Assembly: GCA_038503035.1 (NCBI GenBank) | Contig: JAVSML010024246.1 | Span: forward strand, 236,031-300,030 | DNA: 64,000 nucleotides | Reading direction: 5' to 3' | Source: Crocodylus rhombifer | Lineage: Eukaryota; Chordata; Crocodylia; Crocodylidae | Shown: piece by piece, positions 31,021 through 43,285 of the stretch | Layout of the letters: each line of letters begins with the position of its first letter | How positions within the stretch are numbered: the stretch's first letter is position 1 | Made by a program: the position numbers and the translations under genes | The notes under the pieces: model-generated | Told to the model about the DNA's origin: nothing | The model's database searches: none | Seen by the model: the letters and a program-made list of their open reading frames with translations, nothing else

Positions 31021-32324
31021 TTGTGCATATATAACTCACTTGATTCTAAGAAAACTGGAAGTATAGAATCTATCCAATGTAAGTTGTCTCGCAAAGTAAT
31101 AACTGCTGTCAGTCTTTGGATAGGCTGAAGAAACAAAGATGGTCAGTCTTTTTTTAATGTAGCCCACACTATAACATAATATAATTTTGGAATTTACAGT
31201 TGTTATACAGTCTGGACAATGTCTAGTGATATCATTTAGTGATTTTCAGTAACCTCCAATATCAATAGTGTTTGATGAGCGTTTTTATCTGACCTATAAA
31301 TACCAAAATAATTTGAATCTGTCACCAAATTGCCATTATATCCTCAAGGCAGTTAGACTGAGACCAGCACTTAGTGAGAAATTTGAAAATTTTGAGTCAA
31401 TCTGTCAATGCTTTTTCTTTTTTTCTTTCCTTTCATTCTCCAAAGTTAATTGCTGTAATTCTTTACTTGACTATATTGTTTTTGTAGGTCAGCTTTTGTC
31501 ATAAGGGAGCTCAGCACTTTCGTAATACTTCTGTATTTTAGGAGAGACAGCTTCAACTTGAAAAGCACTGTACTATCATTTTTACTTGCTGTTGTTTCAT
31601 GTAACTGTCATAAATAAAAGCTTGCATTATGTCTGAAAGATACTAGGGAAAAGAGTCTTTCCGCTTTGAGTAGTTTTATGGAGGCAACTTCCCCAGTACA
31701 TAGGCAGTTTTTACAAGTGGTAACTTGTAAATGTTGAGAAACTTCAACATTTGGCAGGGACACTGAGAAATAGGTGTCAGACTGAAAACTTATAATATTA
31801 TATATTAAAATATAAATATATTTATATGACCAGGTTCAGGTTGAATGTGACTTTGAGCATTTTTAAATCAGCTTCCCTTGAAGCTTATCTGTTTACAAAG
31901 GACTGCAGTATGTACTTAGCTTCTCTCTTACTATCTTGGTTTCATAGTTAAGGTCAAATTGTTTGGTATCCACTTTGTCCAAATTTGTATCTTAAGCTAG
32001 AGAGTTTTGAAGAAATAATCTTTCTTTGTAGTAATATTTAGAAATGACAGATTATTAACTCAAGCTATTTGAAGAAATATTTGTCCTTAACTCTCAATAC
32101 ATCTCTAAGTGAACTGAAAATATTTTAATGCTTGTTTTATGTAACAAGTGGCTCCATCTGATGTTTTATGGATTCTAATGAAGGTTCCCGCTTATCTTGT
32201 AATTTGAGTTATTAAATGCATTCCATTTACTGCTTAAATGAATTAGTATACAGTTCCTTGTATCTTTTGTGGTAGAGATTAAATACTTTGCTCTCTCTTT
32301 GTTCTGTGCTGTCCGCTAGGAGAA

Positions 32325-32845
32325 ACATTTATACCACCGTAGGAAAGTAGGGCTAGAAGGAACCTCAGCAGATCATCTAGTTCAGCTCTCTGCTCAAGGC
32401 AGGATCGTCCCTGACTAAACCATCCCAGTCAAGTGTCTGTCCAACCTGCTCTCAAAAGTTTTGAGGGATGGAGGTTCCACAACTTCTCTAGGTGCCTGTT
32501 GTAGTCAGAAAGTTTCTCCTCATCTTCAACCTAAAATTTGTTCGCAGCAGTCTGAGGCCATTGCTTCTATTCCTGTCCCTTACAGCCTCAGAAGAGCCCA
32601 TCTCTGTCCTCTCTGTAATCATCCCTCAGTACTTGAAGTCTGTTATCAGGCCCCCCTCAGTCTTCTCTTTTCCAGAATAAATAATCCTAGCTCTTTCAGC
32701 CTTTCCTCAGGTCATGCTTTCCAGGCCTCTAATCATTTTCCTTGCTCTCTGTTGGACTCTCCAGTCTGTCCACATTCCCCCTTGAAGTGTGGGACCCACA
32801 GCTGGACATGGTACTCCAGGTGAAGGCTCACCAGGGCTGAATGAA
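32325..32845 (-). mobile_element. CR1 LINE 3' fragment
   Basis: Runs from the CR1 3' end in reverse orientation (GGGCTAGAAGGAACCTC, CAGATCATCTAGTTCAGC, GGGATGGAGGTTCCACAAC) into the C-terminal RT region (CCAGCTCTTTCAGCC-like, GGACATGGTACTCCAGG). This is a different, older CR1 subfamily from copy B, with no intact frame. It is 5'-truncated at about 32845, where another repeat begins. Confidence 0.85.
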
Positions 32846-32867
32846 GCAAAAAGAATTGCTTCCTGTA

Positions 32868-33372
32868 CTTGTGTCCAGATGAGTGTGGCCATGCAGTATG
32901 TGGCCCTGCAGATGCATCTGCGGTGCCACATACCTCACATTCAGGTGTTCTCCACACTGTGAGATAGCAGCATTGGTGTGGGGGGCAAAAAAACCTGCAC
33001 AAAGGGATATCCTGGTGTCAAAAAAACTTGTACAAAAAAAAAATGGGGCATCATTTGCGGAGACTGTGCACGCTGCCCAAAACCAGAGCCTGGCTGGCGA
33101 GAGCCACATTCCAGCTGCCAGCCAGACTCTGAGCAGCAAGATCACCACTGCTGCAGCCCCAGGAGGCCCCCAGGATCCCAGGTAAGGCTGCTGGGGCCAG
33201 TCCAGTGCTGGCCTCAACCTCCTCTATTCCACCCAGGGTAACTTGCCATGTGCCAGAGTGCACATGGCACAGGCACTCCCCCAGGGACAAGTAGCAGTAG
33301 CACAAGGTGTCCTGCTGCCAGTTGTCCCTGTAGAAACAAACATCCACGCTCTTGTGGATGTGGCCCATGATT
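32868..33372 (-). mobile_element. MITE, family X copy 1 (reverse orientation)
   Basis: Matches the reverse complement of 41113-41575 in order: GGGACAAGTAGCAGTAGCAC, CCCAGGATCCCAGGTAAGGC, a Cys/Trp-poor GC-rich core, and a CTGCAGATGCATCTGCGGTGCCACATAC-like end block (split by small changes). It has inverted ends of the GCCATGTCCA type. Non-coding. Confidence 0.6.
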
Positions 33373-34741
33373 TGCAAGTGGAGCAACTTAGTTATGCCAT
33401 AATACAGCCTAGTATGCTGTTGAACTTTTTGGCAACAAGAGCACTTACTGTTGGCTTATATTCAGTTTATGGTCTACTGTAATCCCAGGTTCTTCTCTGC
33501 ATAGATTGATTTCTTTTAAGGTCCTTTTGTGAAAATGATGAGCATCTTGTGGATTTGTTCCTTCATGTAGGCTTGAATGAAATCTAGTAAAATATACTAT
33601 TTAAAAGAATCATATATATGGACAGTCTGTTTTTAAGGCAAGTTTTTCTATGTTTGTTTTTTTTAAGACATCAATACAATAATCCAAAATTTGAGATTCG
33701 TTGGAGTTCAGCAGCCCCTCACTTCTATGCAGAAATGAGAGAGAAATCTTTGACACATATGTTAAGAATGAGAACAGAACTCTTAGCAATTTGGCAGTCA
33801 TACCTTTGTCACCGAGAGGAACAAACAAAAGATGCTAACTGAAAGATCCCTCTAAAGGCTGGGAGGGAATTTATGGGACTTAATATGTGCAAAGGCCATC
33901 TGAAAGTAGACGGCCAGGGTAAAGCCTGTTTATGCCCTCAGTGACAGCTGTCTGCATTGGGAAAGATTCAGATTCAAATGTGGAAATAAAATGAACTTTG
34001 GTATACAACCACTGGCTCCCACATGAGAGCATTTTATCGTTTTCCTTGATGGCTTTTACAGAATTCTGCATGTTTAAAGAAAATCTGTTGTTCACCAGTG
34101 ATGCTTGCATAACGGGGCAGGGCTGGTTCTGTTAGCTCTGGGTATAGAGGACTTTTAATTAAACTCATAGAGGTGCTATGACTAAGGTTTGTGATTGATT
34201 AGATGTGCCCAGTTTCCAACAGGAACTAAAGTGTTAGTCATTGGCTTTAAGCACGGCAGATTAATACATACTAAAAATAACATTTGTATGTCGCATGTTA
34301 AGTCATAACTACTTTATTCATGAGAATGTCTTAAGTTTATAAGTAGCATTCCCATTTTACATGTGGGGAAACATAACACCGCTGAAGTCATGATTTGCTG
34401 CCTTTGGATCAGAAGAGGACAAAATCAAGTTTGGACAAGGACATAAGCTGCTTATGAATGTGCAAAGGTCTTACTTAACCAAGATTACATTTCAGCAAAT
34501 TTAAGAAGATCAAGTTAAAATGTTTTTAGATGAGTAGTTTAACAGCAGAATCAGCCTAATAATAATAATAGGCCTTTAAAACATTTTGGGGAGGCAGGAA
34601 CCCTTTTTAGGGCAAGTAAGCAGTAGACTGATGGGCTACTGACTAAATTTTGTAATTACAAATGTAGGTAGGAAAATAGGGATTCACATGAAATAAATGA
34701 GTAATGTGCCTTTTTCTTTTTCTTTTTTTGGTCTCCTGTAG

Positions 34742-34935
34742 GTTGGTATGTTGTCTGGCAACTGTTTTTGTCAAAGTTCAAGTTCCTGAGAGAGTTGATA
34801 GGAGATACAGGATCCCAGGAGGGAGATAATGAGCCTTCAGAGTCTGAAGCTGAGCAGGAGACTCCATCTACTCCACAGAGAGGAAGGCAGAAGTTGCCAC
34901 GGCAACGAAGAACACCTGCAGAAGAAGCAACTTAA
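34742..34935 (+). CDS. SMIM13: SMIM13 coding exon 2
   Basis: Second and last coding exon. The acceptor is CTCCTGTAG at 34741. The first two bases complete Gly26. The exon encodes WYVVWQLFLSKFKFLREL, which finishes the membrane helix and adds a basic juxtamembrane stretch. It then encodes an acidic, Ser-rich cytosolic-type tail (SQEGDNEPSESEAEQE), followed by TPSTPQRGRQ and the basic KLPRQRRTPAEEAT ending at TAA 34933-34935. Total protein is 89 residues with one membrane pass. Topology is inferred from the positive-inside rule, which places the long C-terminal tail in the cytosol. No signal peptide beyond the helix itself. Function is unknown in the family. Confidence 0.95.
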
Positions 34936-37900
34936 AGCAGATCTCTTGAGACCTTACTTCATCAACAACAAATGGTTAAGCACCTCTGCACTGTATGATT
35001 CAGCAATTTGGTTTTACTGAAAAAAAACTGAGAGGAAAAACAAATAGCTATGAACCTTCACTTTTGGACATCAAGTATACACTACTTCAGTCAAGGTTCA
35101 TGAAGGGCTTCAGCTGTGAGCCATATATAACTAGAGAAAAAGGAGGTAGGGAGAGAGATCCCTTAGCCTGAGAAAAAGTGAGCAGCTATAGCTCCAACCC
35201 CCACAAATGTATGCTACTTCCTGGTCTATAGGCTTAGCCTTTGTATTAGTCTGAACATAGTTAAGCATTTCAGATTGGAAATGACTACTAACTTATTTTT
35301 CCTTTATGGCACTGCAGCTGCTTGTAGTGAAATTGAGTTTTATGTCCTTAGCTATATATAAATATATATTTTCTTCAACCTGTAAATGCATGTAAACTTG
35401 AAAGATGTTTAAAGGATATCCTGCTTTGGAAAGTATTCTGAAGTGAGGTTTAGTAACTTTAAGTATAAATAAGAAGTCAGTACTAGATGCACAAGATGAT
35501 GTGGTGGTTTTAATGTTCTTCCTAAAGGAAAAAAAATTGAGTGACAAAGCCTGACTTCCTGGTTCTGATCTCCAGAAAGCAAACAATCCTGATTTAGACC
35601 TCTGTCATCTTACGTGATCCTCTGACTTCATTTTTATTGGGGATTGGTGTCTGAGATATAAGAACTCATTGTTCAGTTTTCTGAAGTGACATCCTTGTTC
35701 ATGTTTGAAGCACTTGCCTTTAAATGTGTTAATGTCAAGTATTGGATGCCAGGCATTTTTTTTTTTTCTAGAACCAGTTAATAAAGAAATTCTGACCAAT
35801 TTGGTGGGCACCACTCTTAACACTTTATTGGTGTTATAGCAATATGTTTGGTACCTCATGTTTGGTGCTGGTGTGATTGCTTGATGCCAGTGATTTAGCA
35901 GTTGCTCCCAATTATACAGTACCTGAATTCTTTTGGCATTATTCTTCAAATAGAATTAAACTCCATATTTCAGGAATTTTGGAGACCAGTGCTTGAAGTG
36001 TATCTAATGGAGAAGAATCTGTGCATTGTCTCAGATATTAGAGAGGGTAGAAAGTAAACTTTAAACAAATCTGCATGGGGGACAGTATTATCTGTCTTAT
36101 AAAAATTGGATGCATCTTGTTCAGTTCCAGAGGTGTGTCCTGTATTTAAAATTCTGGCCAGCAGGACTAAAGAAAATTGTCTTAAAACTTCATACCAATT
36201 ATAAGTTACAAACCCTTGATTTCAAGATTTGTGGACTGGTTCATGTGAACTTCAAGTAACAGCAGCAACGTGTGGCTCTTCCTTTGAATAGACTTGTCTG
36301 GGAAAAGAGTAATTTTACTGCCTTTATATCTTAAATTATCTGTGGATACTGTTTAAGAGCTAATGCGGGAGGATTTGGAAATGACAGTGTTCACTGAAGT
36401 ACACTGCAAAGAGCTGCTATTTTTCCTGATGTGTCAGTATTAAAATCTAATGCCTGTCCTGACCCTTCCATAGAAGTTCTATATTCTGTCTTTGTTTACC
36501 AGCATGTATCTATAAGCATGCTCTGTATTACAGGGTTACATGTTCAAGTATGGTTTCATTCACTTTGCACATATCTTCTATAAAATGTGGTTAAATGTAC
36601 TGATAGTTTTCCTACTCAGTGCTCCTCCCTGGTGAGCCTGGGAGAAGGAAATAAAATCTCTGTTGCAGTCAAACTAACCAGAAGAATTCAGGTTCCTTTT
36701 CCACTTGTTTCAAGTGTTTGCCTTGCAGGACATACCCAAAAACAGACTGTGTTTGGTGTACATACAAGTCATTCCAGGACACTAAACTTTCAACGAAGCA
36801 GTGCTAGCCAAATATTGGAGCACTTTTTTCCTGAAGATTTTATTTAAGACATCTTGTTCTCAATTTTCATGTATTTTAGCCTTCAAAAGGACTGCAGTCT
36901 TGTTGTAGGGCATGAATACTTTATGTACATTTCAGTTGTTAGTGTGTATAGGATGTACACATTTAAAGGCTGATATTTCCAGTCTCCCAATCATGGGTAA
37001 CCCACATGGAGTCTTCAGTTTCAAACAATGTGAAGAAATGTGAAATTATAGCAATACAGATACCCAGCAAGGTAGCTCTCAAGACATGAGATACAGGGAC
37101 TTTGGAGCAAGTTAATCAGGGAAATCTGAACAAGTTTGAGTACTGACACTTTCTTTGATCAAGTATGCAATAAGATGGAAATGAAAATGAATGAATATAG
37201 AACTCTGTGAAATTAGTTTGTCCTGAACTTCTAGCCAGCTACTCTTTTCTCTCTAGGCATCTGTTTTCCTCCAGGGAATTCTTAGCCAGTCTGTCTTTTT
37301 TGTAAAAAGTAGCTGATACTATTTTACTAATGCTGCTGTGACCTAGCTGCCAATAACACTAAATCTGCCTACCATATAACACTTGTGATCCATGACCATA
37401 AGGTTTATATTATGGGTTTAGTAAGAATTATGTCACTTGGCAATGAGGATGTTAAAGTATACATAAATAAAGGAAAATTCTCCTTTTTTTCTTTTTTGCA
37501 GATGTCTCAAGTAGAAACTTCTATGTTTGGGGGTTTTATACAACAAGGCTGTATTTGTGGAAGTGTACATGTAAAAAGTTGTAAGTTGTAGGTTTTGCCA
37601 GTCCAGTAGAACTCATGTTCTTTTCTTAAATGCTTTTCTGGACAGTTTCACCAAATGTACGTGTAAAATATTCCTGTTGTACCTGAGCACGCACTTTGGA
37701 ATTAATGAGTGCAAACTAATCTTTGGTAAGGCAAAAGTTTTAACTGACCAAGAGTATCTATGTTTAATGGGATATGTTTTCTAAATACATGCCTTATTAT
37801 TGCAGCCATTTTACTGAATGTACCTTGGGTTTTTCTTTGAGCTAATAATTTTTTTAAAAGATATTCATATTGCTTTTATAGAAGGGGCTGTAATACGTTG

Positions 37901-38465
37901 ATCAAGCAGCAGTTACCTGTTTTGTACACAAAACAGTTAGTTGGAAAAGGTTACTGCCATGGATTCTAGATCAAGCACATATTGGCTGTTGGAAATAGAC
38001 GAAATTATGGTTAACAGTTCAGGAGAAAAATGAGGATGGTTGTATCCCCACAGAATTTTGTTATGAAGATTGCATATTTTAGACCTGTTAAGGAGCTGAT
38101 AATGTCTTTTATCATGGTGATTTCATGTTTGCCGAAGAGGCTTATTCTATGCAGTTCACTCATGAAGCACTGCTGCTGTAGCTATTTGCAGTAAATGCCA
38201 TATACTGTACCGCAATCAGTGAGCAACTTGCTGCTTAACATCAGGTTTTAAACTGAACTAGACTTGTGTATGTTTCAACTTTTTAGGTTGTTTGAAATGA
38301 CCAGGATAAAAAACAAAAACACATTCAATGTGGTCATTGCCTCTTCAGTGTTAACTGTTAATATACTGTACTTAATGCTTTTGTGGTTTGTCTGTATTCA
38401 TTATGTTAACTGTTCTTTTAAACTGACTGCACAGATAACTTAACAAAAAATAAAATGACTACGTG
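34936..38465 (+). other. SMIM13: SMIM13 3'UTR (inferred)
   Basis: Unique, AT-rich sequence follows the stop codon with no recognisable transposon insertion for 3.5 kb. This contrasts with the repeat-dense flanks and fits a long conserved 3'UTR. It ends at an AATAAA (38449-38454) followed by a GT repeat. The human transcript also has a long 3'UTR, as I recall. Earlier polyadenylation sites may exist (for example ATAAA-type motifs near 36650). Confidence 0.6.
38449..38454 (+). terminator. SMIM13: Polyadenylation signal AATAAA (SMIM13)
   Basis: Canonical hexamer. A (GT)n run starts 8 bases downstream, which provides the GU-rich downstream element expected for cleavage, placing cleavage near 38,460-38,470. 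Confidence 0.6.
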
Positions 38466-38485
38466 TGTGTGTGTGTGTGTGTGTG
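38462..38485. repeat. GT microsatellite
   Basis: About twelve GT units directly downstream of the SMIM13 polyadenylation signal. Confidence 0.9.
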
Positions 38486-39866
38486 AACTCTGAGATTAAT
38501 TTATTTATACATCTGGGAAAAGTGGAAATACAGTTTCAGCACAAGAGGGGAAAAAAAAGCATAGGTGTAAAGGTCAGATTTTAACGATTGTAATAGATGC
38601 AAATGGCTTCAGTCATGGGGGCAGTTACTTGGCAAGTATAACATTTATCCTTTTAAATGATTATTGTTACAATGTTCTACAGTTTGAGAGATGGAGGTGT
38701 TATTTTCTATAAAGTTGATTATCAGTAGTTACCTGCTAGCTTCAAAGTCAACCCAGTTTCACAGAGTGGAGTTTTTGTTCATTTTTTTTTATTTTGAAAA
38801 GGGGAGATGAAGAGAGTATACCTTTGTGGCTAGAAGTCTAGATCTACAGGTTGGGAAACAGGGCAGGAGGGGCTCTCTGTCAGTGACCTGCTCTTTGTTC
38901 TTAGGTCAATACACTTCACTGTGACTTCTCTACAAAATGGGCTAACCGGTGAAATAGTGACGTTGCACTGAGGAAAGATGGCTTTGGCAGGGAGCTTCCA
39001 TGCTTGAATTCTCATTTCCTCTGCAGTAAATAAGAGTTGCAGGTTTTGATGCAGGAAGAAACTTTCTGATCCATGATCTACCCCTAGCAGTGGATGACCA
39101 TGAAATACCCATGCAGATTGTAGTCATTTGTTATCTTTCTTTGACACTGATGACCATGAAACATGGAGAATCATTTTCAATTCCTAGCAAGATGAATGGA
39201 ATGACTCCACTCCTTTCTAGGTGAGAGGTCTTACAAAGGGTAGTTTGCTTCATAGCTCTTCTCTCTCAGGGCTACTCATAAATGGAGTTCAGAAAGCCCC
39301 ATCATGTCTTCTGTCTGTCTGGTTCTGTGTACCATATTTCCTTACATACAGCACACCCTGGAATAAGATACATACTTTGTTTAGGAAAGGGAAACTGAAG
39401 AATAAAATATCTTTCTGTAGTAAGTAATTGAGTAGCACCAGCTAGGGAGCTGTTGTTCTGTTCCCTGTGGATTGTGCATGGGGTTACTTTTGATTTTGTC
39501 TGGCAAAAGCTGAAGTGGTAGAAACCTTTTGCTAATGCATTTCCTTTGCTTGTAATTGCACCCCAATTTCCAGCAGTTGGATTTTGGAAAAAAGGTGTGC
39601 ATTGTGTGAGAGAAAATAATCAACAATCCAAATAAAATACATGAGATGTTTCTTCCTCTTCCTTTCCCTCCCCTCATCCTTCTTTTCCTGCAGTTGCAAC
39701 TGTGTCAAATTTGTTACTGTGGCTGTAGAACCCATTCTGCTTTATGGAATTATTTGCAAATCTAAGTTGTGATTTAAAAAAAAAAAAAAAGCTTTTGTGC
39801 TATAACACTCAGGAGTTAAAGGCTTCCGGTTCTAAACAGTAAACTGATGCTCTGTAGCCTTCCTGA
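38486..39866. other. Intergenic, no gene seen
   Basis: AT-rich unassigned DNA between the SMIM13 end and the next repeat cluster, with a short A run at about 39776-39790. Confidence 0.5.
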
Positions 39867-40204
39867 ATCTGCAGGCAGCTTGCAACAATAACTAGAAGAG
39901 GCTTGAAGTGTCTCTTCATTTCATTGGGTGGTTAACTCTAACACATGGTTGTAAAAATTTAAGCAGAGCTGATCTGCAACACGTACCACATGTCGTGCAG
40001 TCTTCTAGGATAGGGTGGCCACCTTGCATCATGGGCATCATGCATGGCATGGCCATTTCTGCATAGCATGTGGTGGATCAGGGACGGAGTAGAGAAACCA
40101 GAGGATCAGGCATGGAGCACAAAGCAAAGCAGCAGATCAGGGCAGGAGAGAGGTTATGGGGTTTAGCTTGTGGCACCACTTTCAAAAAGGTTGGCCCCCA
40201 CTGT
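39867..40204 (-). repeat. Dispersed repeat; left arm of a 52-bp inverted pair
   Basis: Bases 39867-39918 are the inverted partner of 41802-41853 with one mismatch in 52. The downstream end (AAAGGTTGGCCCCCACTG at about 40187-40204) resembles a hAT terminus, so this may be a MITE in reverse orientation. Confidence 0.5.
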
Positions 40205-41112
40205 TTTAAGACTTGCTAATCAATTAACAGGTAAAAGTGGAGGATAAGGAACCATCTCTAAGGATCAATATCCTCTTGTGGGTAGGACTTTAATATTGCA
40301 AGAGCCTGCTGCACTTGTTGTTGCATGCTTAATTTGTACAAATAAGTATTTGCAATTATTGCTAGTACTTGTTTGGATTAAGGGTTACCAGTTCCCTGCC
40401 CTGCATTGGGTCACTTGGCACAGTTTTTCAATGCTAAATAATAATACAGTTGCAGTAGGTCTTTGTCTTCTCAGCATGCTGCCACGCTGTTCCTGGCACT
40501 AATACTGTTAACTGTTCATGCTGTTCCATGCCATTGACTTCTTTAATTGGCGTTTTTGCAGCTTCTGTAATATGTGCAACCTTCAGGGTTTTTCTCACTC
40601 ACTACAGTTAGGCAATGCTTATGCCATTTAACCTGCTAAGATGCAGGCTGCTTTATGTTATTGCATGTATTAAAATGGTCTCCATTTTTAAAAAGGCTTA
40701 AGCCATCTTTACCTGTAAAGTTCAAGGATCTGCAGTGTAATGGGCCAACTTTTTTTGCCAGGCATACCACAAACTAGCCCTGCACCTCCCCATGTGTCAC
40801 TCTGATCTGCTGCTTTGCTTTCTGCTTCCTGCCTTATTCTGTTGCTTTTTTGCCTCTCCCCTCCCTGATCTGGTGTGTGCTACACACAGACACTGTTTGT
40901 GTCATTTTGGCACAAATGCCACAAGTTTTCCACCCCTGGTCTGCTATTACGAGCACTGGAGACAATGGTGTATATGTGGACTTAAATCTGAAACAAAGTG
41001 GTGAACAAGGACGTACTTTATCATAACAAATTACCTTAGTTCAAACATCCTAAAGAAATAATAAACTAAATGGTATTGTTAAATATTAAAGCAAGGAATT
41101 GAGGATTGTTGG

Positions 41113-41575
41113 ACTCTTGAGCCGTGTCCACACTACTGCAGACATTTGTTTCCTTGGGGACAAGTAGCAGCAGCACACCTTGTACTGCAGCTACTTGTCC
41201 TTGGGGAATGTCTGTGCCATGTGTGCTCTGGGTGGGGAAGGGGAGGCTGAGGCCAGTGGGTGTGCTAGCCCCAGAAGCCTTACCTGGGATCCTGGGGACC
41301 TCCCAGGGCTGTAGCCATGGCAGGAAGCCAGCTGGCAGCCAGGCTGTTCTCTGGCTGGCCAGGCTCCACTTCTGCATGGTGTGTGCTGCCATCACATGCA
41401 TTGCCCGCTTTTTTCAGCGTGAGTTTTGTTGACCCCAGGATCTCCCAGGGTCAACCCCCCCCCCCTTGCTGCAAAGTAGCGGCACAGGGAATGCCTGCAT
41501 GCGTGGTATGTGGCACTGCAGACAAGTCTGTGGTGCCATATACCACACATCTGCACTTGTCTGGACATGGCCTTG
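41113..41575 (+). mobile_element. MITE, family X copy 2
   Basis: Begins GCCGTGTCCACACTACTGC and ends GCACTTGTCTGGACATGGCC, giving imperfect inverted termini. The interior matches the reverse complement of 32868-33372. A C run lies at 41455-41466. Non-coding. Confidence 0.65.
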
Positions 41576-41666
41576 GGTTCCATTTCCAGTTCCTTTCTTT
41601 ATACCATTCCTTACTTAGGCAAGCTGAGACAGTGAGTTTATCTGTAAAATCAGTAGTATAATATCA

Positions 41667-41853
41667 GGGGTGGGCAAAATTTGGCCTGCTAGGCCATTCT
41701 ATCTGGCCCGTGGGGCCCCTAAAAATTTTGGAAAATGAATATTCCTGTCTCTGGCAACCTGTCATGTGGCTCTCGATTGCTTGCCAAAACTCAGTAAGTA
41801 GTGAAGGGACACTTCAAGCCTCTTCTAGTTATTGTTGCAAGCTGCCTGCAGAT
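41667..41853 (+). repeat. hAT-like repeat fragment; right arm of the 52-bp inverted pair
   Basis: Starts CAGGGGTGGGCAAA, a typical hAT-type end. It ends with the 52-bp arm (41802-41853) that matches 39867-39918 in reverse. Confidence 0.55.
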
Positions 41854-42136
41854 TTAGATGTACTAATATGAGACATTGGATTAAGTATTAAACATTTGAT
41901 GACTTTTGGTTTTGGTGTGATTAGCCTTTTCTAAAGGATTCAGTAATAACAAGGCAGACTTGGTTTTGTTTTTCACAGGCCCTGACTTCAGAAATAAAAT
42001 ATCTTTTAGTCATGTTCAAGGGAAAATGTCATAATTGCAAAAATAACTTATTTAGGAAACAACTTCAGGAGTGTCATTCAGAGTTTCAGTCATAGGTGCC
42101 CTTTACGTATTTCATCTCAAAAGAGTGTTTTGCTAA

Positions 42137-42302
42137 AGTATGCTGGGTTGTAGCCGTGTTGGTCTAAGGACATAGGCAGGCAAGGTACTTTGAGTGATAT
42201 CTTTTATTAAACCAACTGAGTAGCTGGGGGGGAAAAACTTTTTTTTTCCTCAGCTACTCAGTTGGTCTAATAAAAGATAATATCACTCTTGCCTGCCTGT
42301 AG
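42137..42302. repeat. Dispersed repeat forming a long hairpin
   Basis: Arms of about 52-57 bp (42170-42226 and 42251-42302) are reverse complements with a few differences, around an A/T-rich loop (GGGGGAAAAACTTTTTTTTTCC). The left arm carries the family hallmark ATATCTTTTATTAAACCAAC. Likely a head-to-head copy or fold-back of that repeat. Confidence 0.75.
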
Positions 42303-42984
42303 CTAAAGCATATTTTTTGGTCTGCTCTTTTTGCCACAAGGTGGCATCTGGGTTCCAGACTTAGATACAGTGACTGTTTCAGAAAAAACCCCCACAAGCT
42401 TTGAGTGTGGAGACTGCATAAATACAACAGTGGTTACTGCTGTTTTTAATAGGTACATGTCCTAGTTTGATTTGGCTGGAAGTATGAGGCTGACACTTTG
42501 TAGGGGATCTGTTTTAGTCTGGCCTTTTCTTTTATGCTTTGATCTGGGAGCTTTATGAAGTAATAAAATAGGTTAGGATATCTCACTAGAACTCCAGAGA
42601 AGTGAGTTCAAGCCTTGCTGTAGACTTGAAATTAATTTCTTAGTCCTAATATCTTAAAAAGCTACTAGAGGTGGCCAGCTTGTTGGGCAGAAACACTTCT
42701 TACCTAGGTTTAAAAGTAAGTTTTAAAAGAGCTCTTATCTTAATTCATCTGCAAATGTGCTGTTTAGCCAGAACTGGAGTTCAAGGCTGAAGAGCAAAAA
42801 TTCTTATGTGATCCCAGATTTTTGTACTCTGTCTGAACTTATCAAAAAATCTTATTGGTGTTGTTCAATTTTTAAAATATATTTCAAATAGGTTCTACTC
42901 TAATATTCATATGCCTATTTTATCTCCTATTTAAGCTATATCTCCTCCTAAACCAGATCTAACTGCCATAAAACCACTCTTGGG

Positions 42985-43285
42985 CTGCGTATACATGTGT
43001 TTGGGGGTGGGGAGAAGAACATTTTAATTAGAGTGGTTCCCAGACAGCCACCCTAATTAAAATCACCCATTTTAGAATGGTCACAGGATGCTTTATCTAA
43101 AGCACATTTAATGAGGTTTAGTTGAAGCACCCCCATGGCCATTTTGAAATGTGCAGGGGCTTAATACATGTGAAGGTGAGGTGAAGCTAGAGCGTTGTAA
43201 TTAAAATGCAGAGCAGACTGAATTGATTAAGTATGCTCTGATGTGTTCTAACTGGAACACAAACTATAGGCAGCCGAAGTGAACT
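42985..43285 (+). mobile_element. MITE, family Y copy 1
   Basis: Shares a long ordered series of blocks with 60425-60745: CATTTTAATT, GAG(T/C)GGTTCCCA, CTAATTAAAAT, CATGGCCATTTTGAAATG or AAATGGCCATGGGGGCAC, TTGTAATTAAAATG, CAGACT(G/T)GATTAA. Non-coding, with internal inverted TTAATTA blocks. Confidence 0.65.

Larger units (their letters stand above)
14002..34741 (+). other. SMIM13: SMIM13 intron 1 (20.7 kb)
   Basis: A phase-1 intron with a GTGAGT donor at 14002 and a pyrimidine-rich acceptor ending CTCCTGTAG at 34741. It holds a hAT-like MITE (15.76-16.04 kb), a GC-rich DNA transposon (16.75-18.92 kb), the antisense provirus (20.71-29.00 kb) inside an older element, another inverted-terminal element (30.53-31.02 kb), and a CR1 fragment plus MITE (32.3-33.4 kb). 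The stretches 14130-15755, 18918-20486, 31021-32320 and 33373-34741 show no gene, only AT-rich unassigned DNA. Confidence 0.93.

Noticed and set aside
33610..33842. 74-codon frame (+) with overlapping 72-codon frame (-) as small genes
   Set aside because: Intronic, no recognisable domain and no splice context. Probably chance or a decayed transposon.
34936..38465. Short frames downstream of SMIM13 as separate genes
   Set aside because: Best explained as 3'UTR. None is longer than about 115 codons and none has a recognised motif.
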